Below are positions 1-24,199 of a DNA stretch of 64,000 nucleotides, piece by piece. The stretch is from Corella eumyota (Eukaryota; Chordata; Ascidiacea; Phlebobranchia; Corellidae), in the NCBI GenBank assembly GCA_963082875.1, contig OY720101.1:3162001-3226000 (forward strand). Direction: 5' to 3'. Each line of letters begins with the position of its first letter. The first letter of the stretch is position 1. A program made the translations under genes and the position numbers. The notes under the pieces are model-generated. The model had not been told where the DNA came from, searched no databases, and saw only the letters and a program-made list of their open reading frames with translations.

Positions 1-12027
<12,027 letters not shown>

Positions 12028-12710
12028 AATGTATTTTTTTTTGATTTTTTTTTGGTTTTATTTAAAGTCCACTCGTGTTCTATGTCGTCCACTGTGAGTC
12101 GCTGCGGAGCAACGGCCATTTCTATTACGTCATCGTTGTGTTTTTCTACTTTCACCAACATCAATCATCAGCTTTTACACCACGTCGCAAACGTTTAAGT
12201 CCCGCAAACGTGACAATATATATAGTGACGTCATTTTTGAGACATTGCGGTGCTAAAATTTGCCAAATTTGTTTAAAAAGATCAAAATATCAACTTCTCC
12301 GTCCATAAAATAGAGATTTGCAATTTAGTTCGTTTTATTTTAACTTTTTCAGTCTATTAACTTTGTTATGCGGCCCATAAGATTGACCAAACCAATTTTC
12401 TCTTTCATCTTATTTGGTTTTAACTACTATACAATCATATTTTGAACCTTTTTTTCTTGTTTTTTGGGGTAAAAAATTGTACTTTATTAAAGTTTTCGTC
12501 TTGAATTAAGCCATTATATTGTCGTAACTAGCTTTGTGTTTTAATATTACCAAAAAAAAGTTAAATTTTCTTTCCTTTTTTTCGTATAAACAAATTGTAT
12601 GAATCTTGTATTAACACTTTACACAAACACTAGCAATGGCGAATATGGTACTTCTTGTTAATTGTAACTGTTTAAAATACGCCGAATAAAAAAAAGCTAT
12701 TTAATAAAAA
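12028..12710 (+). other. SIK 3' untranslated region and likely polyadenylation signal
   Basis: AT-rich sequence after the SIK stop codon. A canonical AATAAA is at 12685-12690, followed by A-rich sequence, and is the best candidate for the cleavage signal. A CRE at 12226-12233 lies inside this presumed UTR. Confidence 0.5.
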
Positions 12711-13444
12711 TTTGTGTTTGTTTATAGTAATTTTATGATTGTTATATTTAAGTACAATATTTTTGTAATTTTTAATCTTTTTTTTATTATATTTTTATAT
12801 TGAAAATTGTATTAATTTCGTCATTTGCTTAGGGTGCGCATCGCCGTTAAAGTAATCCAGACAACTCGCTAATTAAGAGCGTGTGTTTTTTTTGAATTTT
12901 TAAGTAACCTAAGGTGGTAGTAGGAGGTAAAAAAGAGTTTTGGTAGAATACAATAGTTTAGTTTTAAATCAGTTTATCAAAGTGATGGTCAGTTTTGGCA
13001 GTCAAATTGTTCAAAAGGTGTGTAAATTAGTTTAAGCAGCATTGTGGTTAGTTAATTTGCTTTTTGGAAGGTATATTTTTAACTACATTTTGTGTATTTT
13101 AAGTTTTGTGATGTGTTTAGAATGTTAAAAAACTTTAATAGAGTTTTGTTGTGTTACAACTTAAATTATTTTGGGTGATAAGTAACATGAAGGTTTTAAG
13201 ATTGTTGACGTGTGCGCTTGGTCACGTGGTTTTTAATGCTGTGACGTGGCAACTGTATTTCATATTAAGCTGTCAACTGAACATATTTAAAAAAACTAAA
13301 AGATTAAAATTCGGTAGTTTATTTACAAGCAAAAACACACGAAAAATAACCATGGTATAAAAATCAAGTTTCAAAAAACATAAAAGGATTGATAATTAAT
13401 AAAAAGTTCATAGCAAATATTGAATTAAATTCACATTAAGTTGT
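12711..13444. other. Intergenic stretch between convergent SIK and zinc-finger genes
   Basis: No coding exon, RNA gene or clear repeat was recognised. On the minus strand an AATAAA (plus-strand TTTATT at 13318-13323) could serve the zinc-finger gene ending at 13445. Confidence 0.5.
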
Positions 13445-14974
13445 TCAAACCCATTTCTTATTAGGTTTAAAATGATTGAAATGTTTATCAATGGTATGAG
13501 TCTTGATCTTTGATTTTGTAACAGCACTAAAACAAAAAAAAATTGTTAAAAAAGATTTGTTTTGAGAGAAAATAAACCATCAATAGGCTATGTTCAAAGA
13601 AGGCAAAAAAATAGTTGAAATATAATTACCATAAAAAAATATATGCCCTTGAAAATGATTTATTAACTATATTAATATGTAAAATTCCTTTAATCTGCTT
13701 TTCGAATGTTAAAATTGTTTTAAAAGTCAAAAATAATTTAATTTACCGAAATCCACAAATTCCGCAGCAAAATTTAAAATCTTCTTGTTCAGGATGTTCC
13801 AACTTATGTATAATCAAATCATATTCATTCCTGAAAGTTCTTTTACAAACATCACAAGTCCAGGGTTGGTATCGTACATGGTTAAGTCGATGGTGGGACT
13901 TGATAAGTTTTTTAGTTGGGGCAGTAAATGCACATTTGTCACAATATTCAATCATTGGAATTCTATTTTTATAAAAAAGATTTAAAATTTTGAAGACTAA
14001 AATTTTGATTTTGGATACTTAGTTATTAAAAATTCAAATTAAATTAAGCTTTTTACCTTTTTGAATATTTGTGTTTGATTATTTGATGAGTGTTTAAAAG
14101 TTTCTTGGATAAGGCAACGTGGTCACATTTTCGACATTTATAAGAGGTTAACACAAAATGGTTGTTGCTAAAAAAACATTTGTTAAAAGAGTTATCATTT
14201 TTTAAAGAAATTTATTAAATTATTGTTAAACATCATGTACCTTATTGTATAAAATATATTTTATTTATCTATTAGTATGTTTAGAATAATAAGTTTAAAT
14301 TTATACAGCAAATGCTTGTGCATCTTTGATGACTTTCTTGTATAATAATCACAATCCACACATTTTAGTTTCGGTTTCGAGCTTGGGCTTTGAACTAAAG
14401 AAAAATTAAATCTCTTTAAAAATGGTTATTCAGTTTTTGAATTTATTTTATATGATGTAAGGTAATTACGGTCTTTGTTTGGTTCAGCAATCGAAACAAC
14501 ATCAATAACACAATCTTCGTCATTAACTGTAAAATCTAAAAACATTGATTTATTACAAAGTGAAAAATTAGTTTATTTTTGTTTTGTTATTTTTTTTTTT
14601 TTGTATATATATTTATTCTTGATGTGGGAAAGTCGAATGCGCGACTTAAACATAGAGTAACATCAGTTACTCCGACCCAGTCTCGAGTTGCCTGTGGCTG
14701 TTTGGGATATTATAGATTATAATTGCCCGATAATTATACTGCTGATCAAGTGCTGGCTCAGCAAGAGTTCACACCGTTTATAGCGCCTTACTCAAGGGCG
14801 CTACAGCATGAGAACAGTGGGGATTGAACCCACGACCTCATGTGTGGTGTAGCAAGTGTTCTTACCACTACACCACGCTGCCGGTATCATTTATATTAAT
14901 TCCTCCAAATAATATTAAAAAGTAAATAAGTTTATAGGCTTCTTTAATATAAACAATAACGTACCAGTATCCAT
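13445..14974 (-). CDS. Small C2H2 zinc-finger protein, 6 exons, 190 aa
   Basis: Minus-strand exons in order: 14974-14965, 14535-14470, 14394-14307, 14167-14057, 13962-13747, 13526-13445. Phases match at every junction and the total is 191 codons including the stop. The protein starts with a short acidic stretch (VNDEDCVIDVV). It then has a series of Cys2His2 fingers: CVDC with HKHLLNNH, CRKC with THQIIKH, CDKC with SHHRLNH, CDVC with HKLEH, and CGIC with THTIDKH, the last completed across the final intron. The spacing between histidines is longer than in Kruppel-type fingers and the TGEKP linker is absent, so it is an atypical array, probably a nuclear nucleic-acid-binding protein. I do not recognise a named orthologue. 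A 10-nt first coding exon is the weakest part of the model. It is divergent from the acidic-protein gene at 15180. Confidence 0.75.
14590..14885 (-). repeat. tRNA-derived SINE, near full length
   Basis: Read on the minus strand, the element starts with a tRNA-like head: GGTGTAGTGGTAAGAACAC resembles a pol III A box region and GTGGGTTCAATCC a B box. A common body and an A-rich tail follow (plus-strand T run near 14589-14600). It lies in intron 1 of the zinc-finger gene. It closely matches the copy at 62975-63264 and is related to copies at 16.8, 56.1 and 62.2 kb. Composite tRNA-derived SINEs are known in Ciona; I assign no family name. Confidence 0.85.
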
Positions 14975-15179
14975 TTTAATTTGTTTTGTTTAATATTTAT
15001 TTTTTTCTTAGTAGTAAGCATTTGCAAAAAATTAATAAGCGCTTCAGCCAGAAAAAAATCCCCTTCAATGTGGTAAACTCGTATACGCTAGATGTCGTAT
15101 TTTTATTAAAAGTTTTTTTGTTGTTTTTTTAGGTATTGTTTTTTTTTGTTATAAAACTAATTATTATCTAAAACAAAAA
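14975..15179. promoter_or_regulatory. Putative bidirectional promoter
   Basis: About 200 bp separate the start codons of the minus-strand zinc-finger gene and the plus-strand acidic-protein gene, so both promoters must share this space. On the plus strand, a polypyrimidine tract followed by AG at 15131-15132 could be a spliced-leader trans-splice acceptor for the acidic gene. That is inferred from tunicate biology; no motif proves it. Confidence 0.4.
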
Positions 15180-15887
15180 ATGGAAAGCAAAGTTGCTTCT
15201 GCTAAAACCGAAAAATTAGCTGATGCTGCTGATACTACATCTCAGGACGAAGGCGCTAGCAGCCAAGATGATAACGTCACTCAATCTTCTGAAGACGAAG
15301 AAATTGAATTAGACGAGGCGTCGGACACGGAAAATTACAAACCACCTCCACAGATTGACGACACGTTGGACGACAACGAAATCTCAAGTGGCGAAGACGA
15401 GTGCGCCGCGGGAGTCAAGTTTTCAAAGCGGGGTAGCGAACGACATTTTAAGCTGGTGTACGATGAAAAGAACAAGGAAAATGTTAACCTTGATGAGACG
15501 GAAGATTACGAATCTGACAGTGCCAACAAAGAAGACAAAGAGTCCGGTAATGGAGAGCCAAAGGCTGCTAAAAAATGCACAAATATTCAAAATCTAATGG
15601 AAACCGACTTGATTGAATACAACTCGGACGAAGATGACAACTTTAACCCAGTAGCTTGTGGCGATACATTATCTGATGTAGAATACCAGTCAAGTGACCA
15701 AAGAGATACCGAAAGTGAGAATGAAATAGAAGAAATGGATATGGTACATCGAAGAACTGGTGAAGAACTTCACGTGAAATCGCTTAAAATAATCGAAGAA
15801 ATGAAAATACCACCTGATTGTAGTCTCGAAGCAGGCGCAAAAAGTCCGGCCAGCGATGCTAATCAAAGTCCAATGGAATGTGCTTGA
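15180..15887 (+). CDS. Acidic, low-complexity 235-aa protein, single exon
   Basis: An uninterrupted 236-codon frame starting at the ATG after an A-rich leader. The product is dominated by Glu, Asp and Ser. It has many casein-kinase-2-type clusters (SSEDEE, SDTE, SSGEDE, YNSDEDD, ESENE). A more conserved-looking central stretch (about 78-95) holds GVKFSKRGSERHFKLVYD. There is no signal peptide or membrane segment and the protein is probably disordered. Codon use is GC-richer than the flanks, unlike random AT-rich frames. I do not recognise the family; acidic proteins of this type are often nuclear or ribosome-biogenesis factors, but that is a guess. The 82-codon antisense frame at 15690-15938 is a shadow. 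Confidence 0.75.
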   Translation: MESKVASAKTEKLADAADTTSQDEGASSQDDNVTQSSEDEEIELDEASDTENYKPPPQIDDTLDDNEISSGEDECAAGVKFSKRGSERHFKLVYDEKNKENVNLDETEDYESDSANKEDKESGNGEPKAAKKCTNIQNLMETDLIEYNSDEDDNFNPVACGDTLSDVEYQSSDQRDTESENEIEEMDMVHRRTGEELHVKSLKIIEEMKIPPDCSLEAGAKSPASDANQSPMECA

Positions 15888-16468
15888 ATACATTAAAGTC
15901 TTTGTGTTGATTTGCCATATATTGGATGCTTTAATCATAAATATTTTTGTTTCGTTTGAATTTTTGTTTATTTATTATTAAAAGCAGTGTTGAGTGGATT
16001 TGTGTTTGCTTAATCATAAAATGTAAAGTTTGTTTAATAAAATTTCCCGCTTAATCTATGCTAATGTTTTTTCTAGTTTTAGCTAAACTTAAGCATGTTA
16101 CACAAAATTAAAAGATTTTATGCATCAAATAGTATTTGAGGATAAACAGTTAACATTTATAAAAAGTAGACACTTTAGAAAATTTCCTTGACATCATCTG
16201 TTAAAAGTATTTACTTACATGTTTTTTGTTTTTCTTTGGGAAATCACATGTTTTGTAACTTTACCCGCGCTGTGAATAATTGGTTTCACCATTAATAATA
16301 AATAAATTAACTTAATTGTAACATATACTATTAAAAAAATAACACATTGTACAATTCAAGTAAAAGTAAATCGACTGAAAAAAGAATATAAACATTTCAA
16401 TTATTTTTACGATTTTTTTTAGATTTTTGTTATCATTTGAATATTTTAAAATTATATATTTAAACGAA
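15888..16468 (+). other. Short intergenic stretch between acidic gene and USP gene
   Basis: AT-rich, with no exon recognised. The polypyrimidine-AG at about 16411-16422, 47 nt before the USP start codon, could be a cis or trans-splice acceptor for the USP mRNA. Close same-strand spacing leaves open an operon-like arrangement, which tunicates use, but the gap is larger than in tight operons. Confidence 0.35.
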
Positions 16469-19400
16469 ATGACAGACCCAGCTAGTCCTTCGTCTGCAGT
16501 TAAAGTTCATTACAGCGCAAAAGATGTAGAACTTCGTTTATTTTCTCAAAAGAAAAATCAACTTTTAATGAATTGGACAACCGCCGACATTTTATTTTCT
16601 GAAAATATAGAAAATGGAGAAAGGCTTATGACAATCATTTTTAAAAGTGCAAAACGAATTGATATACCTGTGAGTAAACTCTTTATATTTTGTTAAATTA
16701 CGTTTATATCTAAATAGCAATATTTATTTTAAATATGTGAAAATACTTGTTGTTATGAATAGTATTAAATCTGGCTGCGTGGTGTAGTGGTTAGAACACT
16801 TTGCTTCTGTACACGAGGTCCTGGATTCGATTTCCACTGCTCTCATGCTGTGGCGCATTTGGGTAAAACGCTGTGTATGCTAAGAACTTCTGCTGAGCCA
16901 ACCTTTTATCAGCAGCATACATATAGGGCAATTATAAATCTTTATAATATCCCAAATTGCCAAAGATAACTCGCGACTGGGTTGAGGTCACTGATGTTAC
17001 TCTATGTTTAGGGCTTGAAGACAACCTTCTCACATCGACGATAAATAAATGTGAAGCAAATACCAAAACTTTTGACTATTTTTACACAGTAGATTACTTT
17101 AAAATTACACCCTTACTTTAAAATTATGTAATGTTTTTTTTTTGATCTTTTAGCTTTTTCAAAAGAAAGATGAATATAAGGTTTATCCTAATGAGGGTAA
17201 AATTATAATCAAATATCTGAATAAAATGACAAACTTTGACATAAGAAAAACTAGTCGTTGTTTTGCAATTAAAGTGGAGGCATTTTTGGGCGAAGGTAAA
17301 TAACTTTTTTATCAAAAAATATAAAAAATCTGTGTATATAAGAATGATTGGATCACATATGTTGTCCGGCTTTAAACAAAAAAACTTTCCGTTTACTGTA
17401 GGAAAGAATTTAGGAGGACCATAGTGTAATTATGTTTTGTCTGAAACTGAACAACATAAGTGATCCGAATCATGTGGTTAAAATAGTTATAGTTTTAAAA
17501 GTAACTTTTATCATTTTGTGCTAATGGTAAATTTTATATGTTAATTTTTAGCAAAACACGATTACCTTTTAAGATGCACAGAAAGGTATTTATTAAAAGT
17601 TTTTGTTTATTAAAATTCAAAAAAAATATTTTTAAAACTTAGTATATATAAATATTTTATTTAATTTTTTGCTATAACTTTTTAATTATAATGATAATAT
17701 TTATAATTTATTACCACAACTGTATTAAGTCTTACAAGAACACCAATAAAAACATCAGTAAAAACACCAATTTCTAAAACACCATCAATAAGTGACAGTG
17801 TAAGAGCATCTAGTTACTTCCAGGCTTATAATAGGTAAAGCATTTTTACTACTTTAACACCAACTCAAATAAATTTATATTATTGTTATAAATTTATTTA
17901 AATTTTTTAGTCCGACTCCCACAAAAATTCCGGCAAATAAAAGATCTTTTTCTGAAGTTAAAAGAAAACTTGAAAACACAAAAAATGGAAAAAAGTCAAG
18001 GTGGTCAACAAGTAAGTGTAAAATCACACATTTTCAATTAAAAACATGTTTTTAAAGTTAATTTCACAATTCTATGTTTATTATTTTGGTTTACAGGTCC
18101 ACCTAAAAGTTATCAAAATAAAAACGATCGACGTTCCTTAGATGCCAAAACAATTCAAAATTTTAGGTTTAATTTTTTGCAATTTTTTGTAATATTCTTT
18201 AATATATGTGTTGTTATTTAATATCTGGCATTTCAATGGTATTGGTTGGCAAGCCAGAAGGTTTTGGGTTTAAGCTGGACGAATGTCACTGTATTAGCTC
18301 TTAAGCTTTGTGCATTTTTATAGCCTAAACACATGGTTCAACAACACAACAAATTCCTCTAAAAAAATACAATTTTTTATCTTAATGTGATATAGAAAAT
18401 ATGAACTAGATATTGGCTATACAACTATATATTGGCTATTTTTTTATACAAATTCTGCTTTGTTTAGGAAATCTCGAAATGAAAGCAGAAATGAAAAGTT
18501 CAATGAAAATAAAAATTTTGACAAAGGAAAAGAAAACACTTCACCAGAAAGTGCACCAATCAAAAGTAATAATAAAGTATAACATAACAGTCTACCAACA
18601 AGATATATACTTTTATGAATTAATTTAAATTTAATTACCTAGGCATACTTTAAATTCAAAAAAATATAAAATTTTTAATTGCCTCATACATTTTTTTGTA
18701 AATGATTTATTTTTTTTTAGCTGTAAGTGGTCAAAGTTTTTATGGAAGTAACAAACAGAGTCCAGTGTTTGCAAAAATAGTCCGAACTCCAACGAAATCC
18801 ACTCAAAAACCCCAACAACGTCTTGGTTTTTTTACCCCAACCAAAACCTACCAGGTACAAAAAGGTATTTGAAAAAAATTTTATTCCAAATTTATTTTAA
18901 TTTATTTTTTTTTGTTTAGCATTCAGCTCGTCGGTCTTTACAATTATCACAAAACTCACCAAAAAAAACTCAACCGAATATAACGCAAACTGAAGACCTA
19001 ACTACATTATTCGATGACAATAACAATAACAAAAACATCAAAGACAATGACAAAAATAACAACAACAATGACAGAAACAATAACAATGATTTTGATGACT
19101 TTTTGCCATTAAATGAAAAAGCTAACTCTAGTGTTTTTAACTCATCTAATATCAACGGGTAAAAACAACTTTTTTTGTTTTAAAATTCAATGATTATTCA
19201 TTATAACGGGGCTTAGTAAACAATATATACATATAAACTGCCATATGTGGTGCGTAGGTAGTTATCGTTTTTATTCATATGCAAAACACGTTTTATTTGT
19301 ATGCAAAACACTTTAAATTTACTGAATATTTGCTTGTTATTTTAGGTTTCAGAACCTTGGTAATACTTGTTACATGAACTCAATTTTACAATCCCTGTTT

Positions 19401-22400
19401 GGTTTGCATCCCTTTCAATCTAACCTCAAAAGTTTATCGTCTACAACTCAAAAACTTATTTCAAGTGAAAGTGTGATCAAGTAAGTAGTTAACTTAAAAT
19501 TTGTCTGTAAATGTTGTTTTTTTGTTAAACTTAATCTAATAAATTTGTTGTATTTTTGACATGATTATATTTTCAATTTTAAAGTGAATCTTATTTTTTA
19601 TTATTTAATCTTACTTTTTAATGTTTTTTAGTTGTTTAATAAACCTCATGCAGTACAAACCTCAATCTGGATTGGATCAAAACTCACTTCTACGAAGATT
19701 GAAAAGATCGATTAGCAGTCACGCTACTCAATTTTATGGATCTGCACAACATGTAGGTATTTGTTAAAAAAATGAACTCTATTTTAACGAAAATTTTTAA
19801 AAAGATTAATTTAGTTCAATAAGGACAAAACAAGATACTTGTTAATTTTTTAAATTATTTGGTGCATGATTTTGTAAATATGACATGATTGTCATAAGCC
19901 CCTTTCTGAAAAAAAAACAATTATCTATATATAATGGAGGTTCGTGGACAAATATAGATATGTGTTCAATTTATAAGGCTGACATAATAAATAAAACTGT
20001 TGTTTGTAGTGCAAGTGTATAAATTATCACTTACAAATAATAAATGGGAGTTGCGATTATAATATGACAATTAAAATCTCGACCTAAGGGCAGGCTATCG
20101 ACTAGTTTAAAATAAAAAATTAAAAAAATTTCAGCAATTAAATTTTTTTTCTTCGTTTTAAAATTTTTTTTTAATTTATCCAGGATGCACATGAGTTTAT
20201 AAGATTATGCCTTGACCTCGTTAAAGATGACATCATCGCCGCTAACAAGATTTTAGCAAATAAACAAAAATTAATATGTCCAGTGAGCCAGAACTTTCTG
20301 TTTTTAGTTCGACTTCAAATTACTTGTTTAGGGTAAATTTTTTTTTTCATATTTATTAAGTAAATTAATTTATTTTTAATTAAATTATCTCATATGTATT
20401 GTTTTTTTTCGAACCTTTAATAATTTGAATTTTGTTTTTAGTTGCCAAACTGTAACGCAAAAAGATAATGACCAGTATGATCTTGCTGTTGAACTAAAAC
20501 AGAGGTATGTTTATGTTTATCAACTATATTAAAATATTGATACCTATACTTAGAAAAAACTGCTAAGTTTAAATTATTAAATTTAATTTATGGAAATTTT
20601 GAAAAAATTTTTATCCGAATAAATATTTATAAAATTTTTTTTTGGCCAGCGATTCATCCACTAGAAGCACTATGGAGCTACAAAATTTGTTGGAAATGTC
20701 GTTTGAGTCTGAGAAAGTTGAATACTTGTGTGAAAAATGTAAAAGTAAAAATGCTGAAGTTGAACAGTTTATTACCAAACTACCAAGGCACTAATTGTTT
20801 AATATTATGTTGGTTTAAAATATTTTGTTTAATAGATAATTATAACTTGTATTTTTAAAGACCCAAAAGTTTTAAAACTTTTGATTTTTAGTCATAAAAC
20901 TTCAGATTTTTTAAATCAAACTTTTTATCCGTTAAACTAGTTAACATATTATTCAAAATTTTAAATGCAATTTGCTATAAGTTATACTTAAAAGTAACTT
21001 ATATTATTTAAAAATGCAATTTTTTTGTTTTAGAATAATGATGGTATATTTAAAACGCTATTCTTACAATTCACATGGAAGCGAAAAACTTCGTCAAAAT
21101 GTGAAGTTCAGTAACAAATTATCTTTTACTAAAGTTTGTGACAAAAACCTAAGGTCAACGACTTTTAAACCTGATCCACCAGAGGTCAATGACCTTACAT
21201 CTTTAGAAGTTAAGAGTTTACAAACTAAAATATCCGATCATGATGACAGTGCAGTTTGGAGTGACACTGAAAATGATATGATGTAAATTATTTTTCTATT
21301 TTTTAAATTTTTTTATTTATTTTTCAGATTTTTATTTTATCTGTAATTAATATTTTTCTCTGTAATTTTTTTGCAGTGACTTTGTTAATAACAACGACAA
21401 TATAGAAGATACCAACAACAATGAAATGCCTGATAGTTTATTAAAAGTTAAATGTAAGTTGCTATAATTTAACATAGCAGGTTAAATTTTTACTTTAAAG
21501 TTAACCTATTATTTTTTTATAGTGTCGAAAAAGAAAACTTTTAGTTCAACATTGTCTGAGAAAAATGACTCGTCAGAAACAAACAAAACTGATTTTGATG
21601 ACTATGTTAATTTAGATGAAGAACAACAAGTAAATAATATACATATGCGTTTGTTTTATTTTTAATTGTCTAAAAATTTGTGGTTTTTCTATTTAATTTA
21701 TTTGAAGGAACTATCCTTTTAATTTTGTTAATTTTCTTAATTAAATCTTTTTGTTCTAGGTATTTCTGGCTACGCAACGATCTATTAATGAGCAAAGAGA
21801 ACTATCAACATTTTTAAGCACTGTAAGTAGTAAAATTTATAGTTGTTTACAACTTTTGTAAAAATTAAAAAATTTTTTTTTTTCAGAACGAGAATGAATT
21901 GTTTTTTGATGACAACAACAACAATGAGATTATTTATGAAGATGTGTTTCTAAACAACAACAATGAAGTCATTGTTAATGAAAATGGTGCTAACAACAAT
22001 GAAAATGTAACAAAAAAAACAAAGAAAATTACAATGACATAGTTCTGTTAAGACAAAGTACTTTTTAATTTTTATAAATATAAAAAAACTTTCAAAAAAA
22101 TACTTTTCTTTAGTGTACTACTTCCCCAAGACAAATTGACCCAAATCATAAAAACTCACCCCTCGAACCCCAAGAGGAAATCCCCCTAACGTTGGATGAT
22201 AACAATGATTTGTGTTACCATCTGGTTAGTGTTGTTAGCCATCAAGGAGGGACATCAAAAATGGGTCGGTTAAGTTAAACCTTCAAATTTGTAGTTAACT
22301 TTAACTTTCCAAATTTATCATAACCCATTTTTTAGCTCGTTAAAATGACTTTCTGCATTGAGAATAAATATACACGAAAAATATTTCAAATCCTACAATG

Positions 22401-22768
22401 TTTTTTGTTCTGAATTATGTTATGACACATAATTAAAATTATTTAAGCAGATCGAACAGTTTAATTTATTGAACTTGCGTTCATTTTTTTTTAATGTTTT
22501 AATTATTTATACTTCAGGTCATTATGTGAGCGATGTTTTAACTAATTACGAAGCCAAACAGTGGAACTACTGTAGTGATAGTTATGTTGAAAGTATTTCA
22601 GAAGACGATGTTTTGTTGGGAAGGCAATCAACTGCGTATTTACTTTTCTATGTTCACAAGTAAATACACAATAAAAATATTTCAATAAAATCTTTCGTTG
22701 TTTATATTAACCAAAATATCTTTTTTTGCAGAAGTTTTTTGAAATTTTACAACGAAACTCGTACCTGA
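16469..22768 (+). CDS. USP37: USP37-type ubiquitin carboxyl-terminal hydrolase, about 22 exons, 880-891 aa
   Basis: Cysteine protease that removes ubiquitin chains; vertebrate USP37 acts in cell-cycle control. Exons: 16469-16669, 17154-17295, 17552-17585, 17730-17834, 17911-18011, 18097-18166, 18468-18565, 18721-18854, 18920-19158, 19346-19480, 19632-19752, 20184-20332, 20442-20504, 20650-20787, 21034-21282, 21377-21453, 21523-21629, 21760-21822, 21887-22006, 22114-22264, 22518-22659, 22732-22768. Residues 1-115 fit the USP37 N-terminal PH-like domain. A KEN box candidate (GKENTSP) follows. The Cys box is NLGNTCYMN (Cys383), with QDAHEF, the LPR-V-YLKRY strand, and the His box GHYVSD (His834). 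A UIM-like segment (FLATQRSINEQ) lies in the catalytic-domain insertion, which is rich in Asn and Asp. Intron 14 appears to be GC-AG. The end is ambiguous: reading through gives a TAA at 22661-22663 (880 aa), while splicing to 22732 adds a short tail (891 aa). Confidence 0.93.
16773..17060 (+). repeat. tRNA-derived SINE in USP intron 1
   Basis: The plus-strand copy starts GGCTGCGTGGTGTAGTGG (A-box-like), followed by GGTCCTGGATTCGATTTC (B-box-like). It shares the body with the copies at 14.6 and 63.0 kb, ending near the motif CTTCTCACATCGACG and an AATAAATAAA tail. It contains the 60-codon open frame at 16787-16969, which is not a gene. Confidence 0.85.
19203..19312 (+). repeat. Unclassified interspersed repeat (family B), partial copy
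   Basis: Contains the shared core 'aaactgcca' followed by 'gtggtgcg-ggta', as in the copy at 62526-62690. It lies in USP intron 9. No coding capacity is seen. Confidence 0.4.
19926..20080 (+). repeat. Unclassified interspersed repeat (family B), about 150 bp
   Basis: It starts with 'tatataatggaggtt', continues through 'aataaataaaactg' and 'gtagtgcaagtg', and ends with 'gagttgcgattataat' and 'atgacaattaaaat'. The same order of words is seen at 62526-62690 and 63285-63430. It lies in USP intron 11. The short length and absence of an A/B box argue for a MITE-like or orphan element. Confidence 0.55.
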
Positions 22769-24199
22769 ACGCAGTTGATATTTTTGTTCTTTGTTGAATT
22801 ATGTTTGCACCTTATTTCAACCTTACATTGCGTTTATTTGTTAGACTGTGAAAAATTATTTAACATCTGCGAAATACATTTTCAGAAAATTGTTAAAGAG
22901 ATGGGGTGCTTAATTTGTTAGAATTTTTTTAATACAGCCTACCCAATTGAAATTACTTTAAAAGTAAAATATGTTTTTATATAATATGACTTAATTATCC
23001 TTTTCATGCTAAGTTTGTTTTCTGCAAAAAAAAAAGATAGGGCAAAATAAGAATATTTCCCTATGTCAGCTAGCGTATGAACTTACGACGAAGACGTCGT
23101 GCGTCACGTGACTCGCGAACTTCCCTATTTACAATATTTTGACTGCAAATACGATATCTCAAACTACTTGACCAATTTTAAAATAATGGTATTCTCGTGC
23201 AAGTTGAAAAAATTTCAACATGATTAAAAGAGAAACACTGCGACCACACCAGCTCTTTAACTCTAAATATTCGAAAAGAAAAATGTTAAATTCAAGATCA
23301 ACCATCTATTTAAAGCTGGCTAATTTTGAGATGGAACTAACACCAAAAAAAGGTACGAAGGTTTTTTTTATTAGCCATTGCAAGAAAAATTACATAGGCA
23401 AATATCTAATTATGTTTTGTTAGTTTTACGTTTTTATGTACAAACCAAAATGTATGTTACATTTGTTTCCGTTCCATTTAAATTTGTTTTATATTTTGCA
23501 TTATGATTTGAGTTGTAAATTAAATATTTTATCCACTGAGTCATTACTTTACCAGTTTTAGTTATTATTCAGAGTAATTAAATCATAAATATTGCATTGA
23601 TGTTGTCAAGTAGTTATTCTTAAGATAGCACTTATTTTGCAAAAAGTAATTGACAAATGTTGACGTCGTTATAGTTTTTTTTTAAACTTAAAGTGTGGGG
23701 CTTATGTTCTTGTCTAGTTAAAAATTTTCAAGCCGAAATACAAAGAATAAGCTTAAAGAAACGTTATAAAGTTGATAGTTTTACTTTACATAAATTAGGT
23801 ATAAATTAAGTTTTAAAAAGACTTTTAAAAAAACTATTCAAACAAAAAGTAATGTTGCTCTAGTAGATTACTCTTTTAAATTTTTGCTTTTATTGCGCTG
23901 CGCTACAACCTTTTCAAATCCACAACTTTTTAAAAAAATTACTTAACGTTAAAATATACAATCAAGTTACAATAAAATATGTTTAAAATAAACGTTAAAT
24001 TGGTTTCAAAATATATAACCCAATCAAATGTCCCAATATCTTTCGTTTTGTCCAAGTAAAAACAAGTGCAGTTTCCTGTTTTTAAGGTAGTTATGTGCGC
24101 TAAAAATATTAATCAAATATTAATATTTAGTATATAAATAACCTAAGCTAGGTTTAAGAAAAATCGAAGTCAACTTTTGGATGTTTTAAATTAAGAAAA
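22769..24199. other. Intergenic region between USP and SULT-A
   Basis: No supported gene. A CpG-richer patch near 23070-23130 contains GACGTCGT and TCACGTGAC and could be a promoter. A 40-odd-codon open frame follows at 23220-23351 and ends at a possible donor (AAAG|GTACGA), so an orphan first exon is possible but unsupported. A TATATAAATA at 24131-24140 lies 60 bp before the SULT-A start codon and is a plausible TATA box. Confidence 0.4.

Noticed and set aside
14815-14885. tRNA-like sequence on the minus strand
   Set aside because: Same reason: it is the 5' head of a SINE repeated at 62975-63264.
15690-15938. Antisense 82-codon open frame over the acidic-protein gene
   Set aside because: It mirrors the acidic coding sequence; Phe- and Thr-rich composition is typical of the antisense of Glu/Asp codons.
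16773-16850. tRNA-like sequence that could be taken as a tRNA gene
   Set aside because: It has A- and B-box-like words but continues into a body shared with several other copies and ends in an A-rich tail, so it is the head of a SINE; the cloverleaf is not well formed.
18220-18310. Possible decayed tRNA-like repeat in a USP intron
   Set aside because: Only loose resemblance to pol III boxes and no second copy in the window.
18970-19155. Leucine-rich minus-strand open frame that looks like a membrane segment
   Set aside because: It is the antisense of the Asn/Asp-rich USP exon 9.
23220-23423. 67-codon open frame with an upstream CpG-rich patch
   Set aside because: It may be an orphan first exon, but no downstream exon or family could be tied to it, so it is only mentioned in the intergenic entry.
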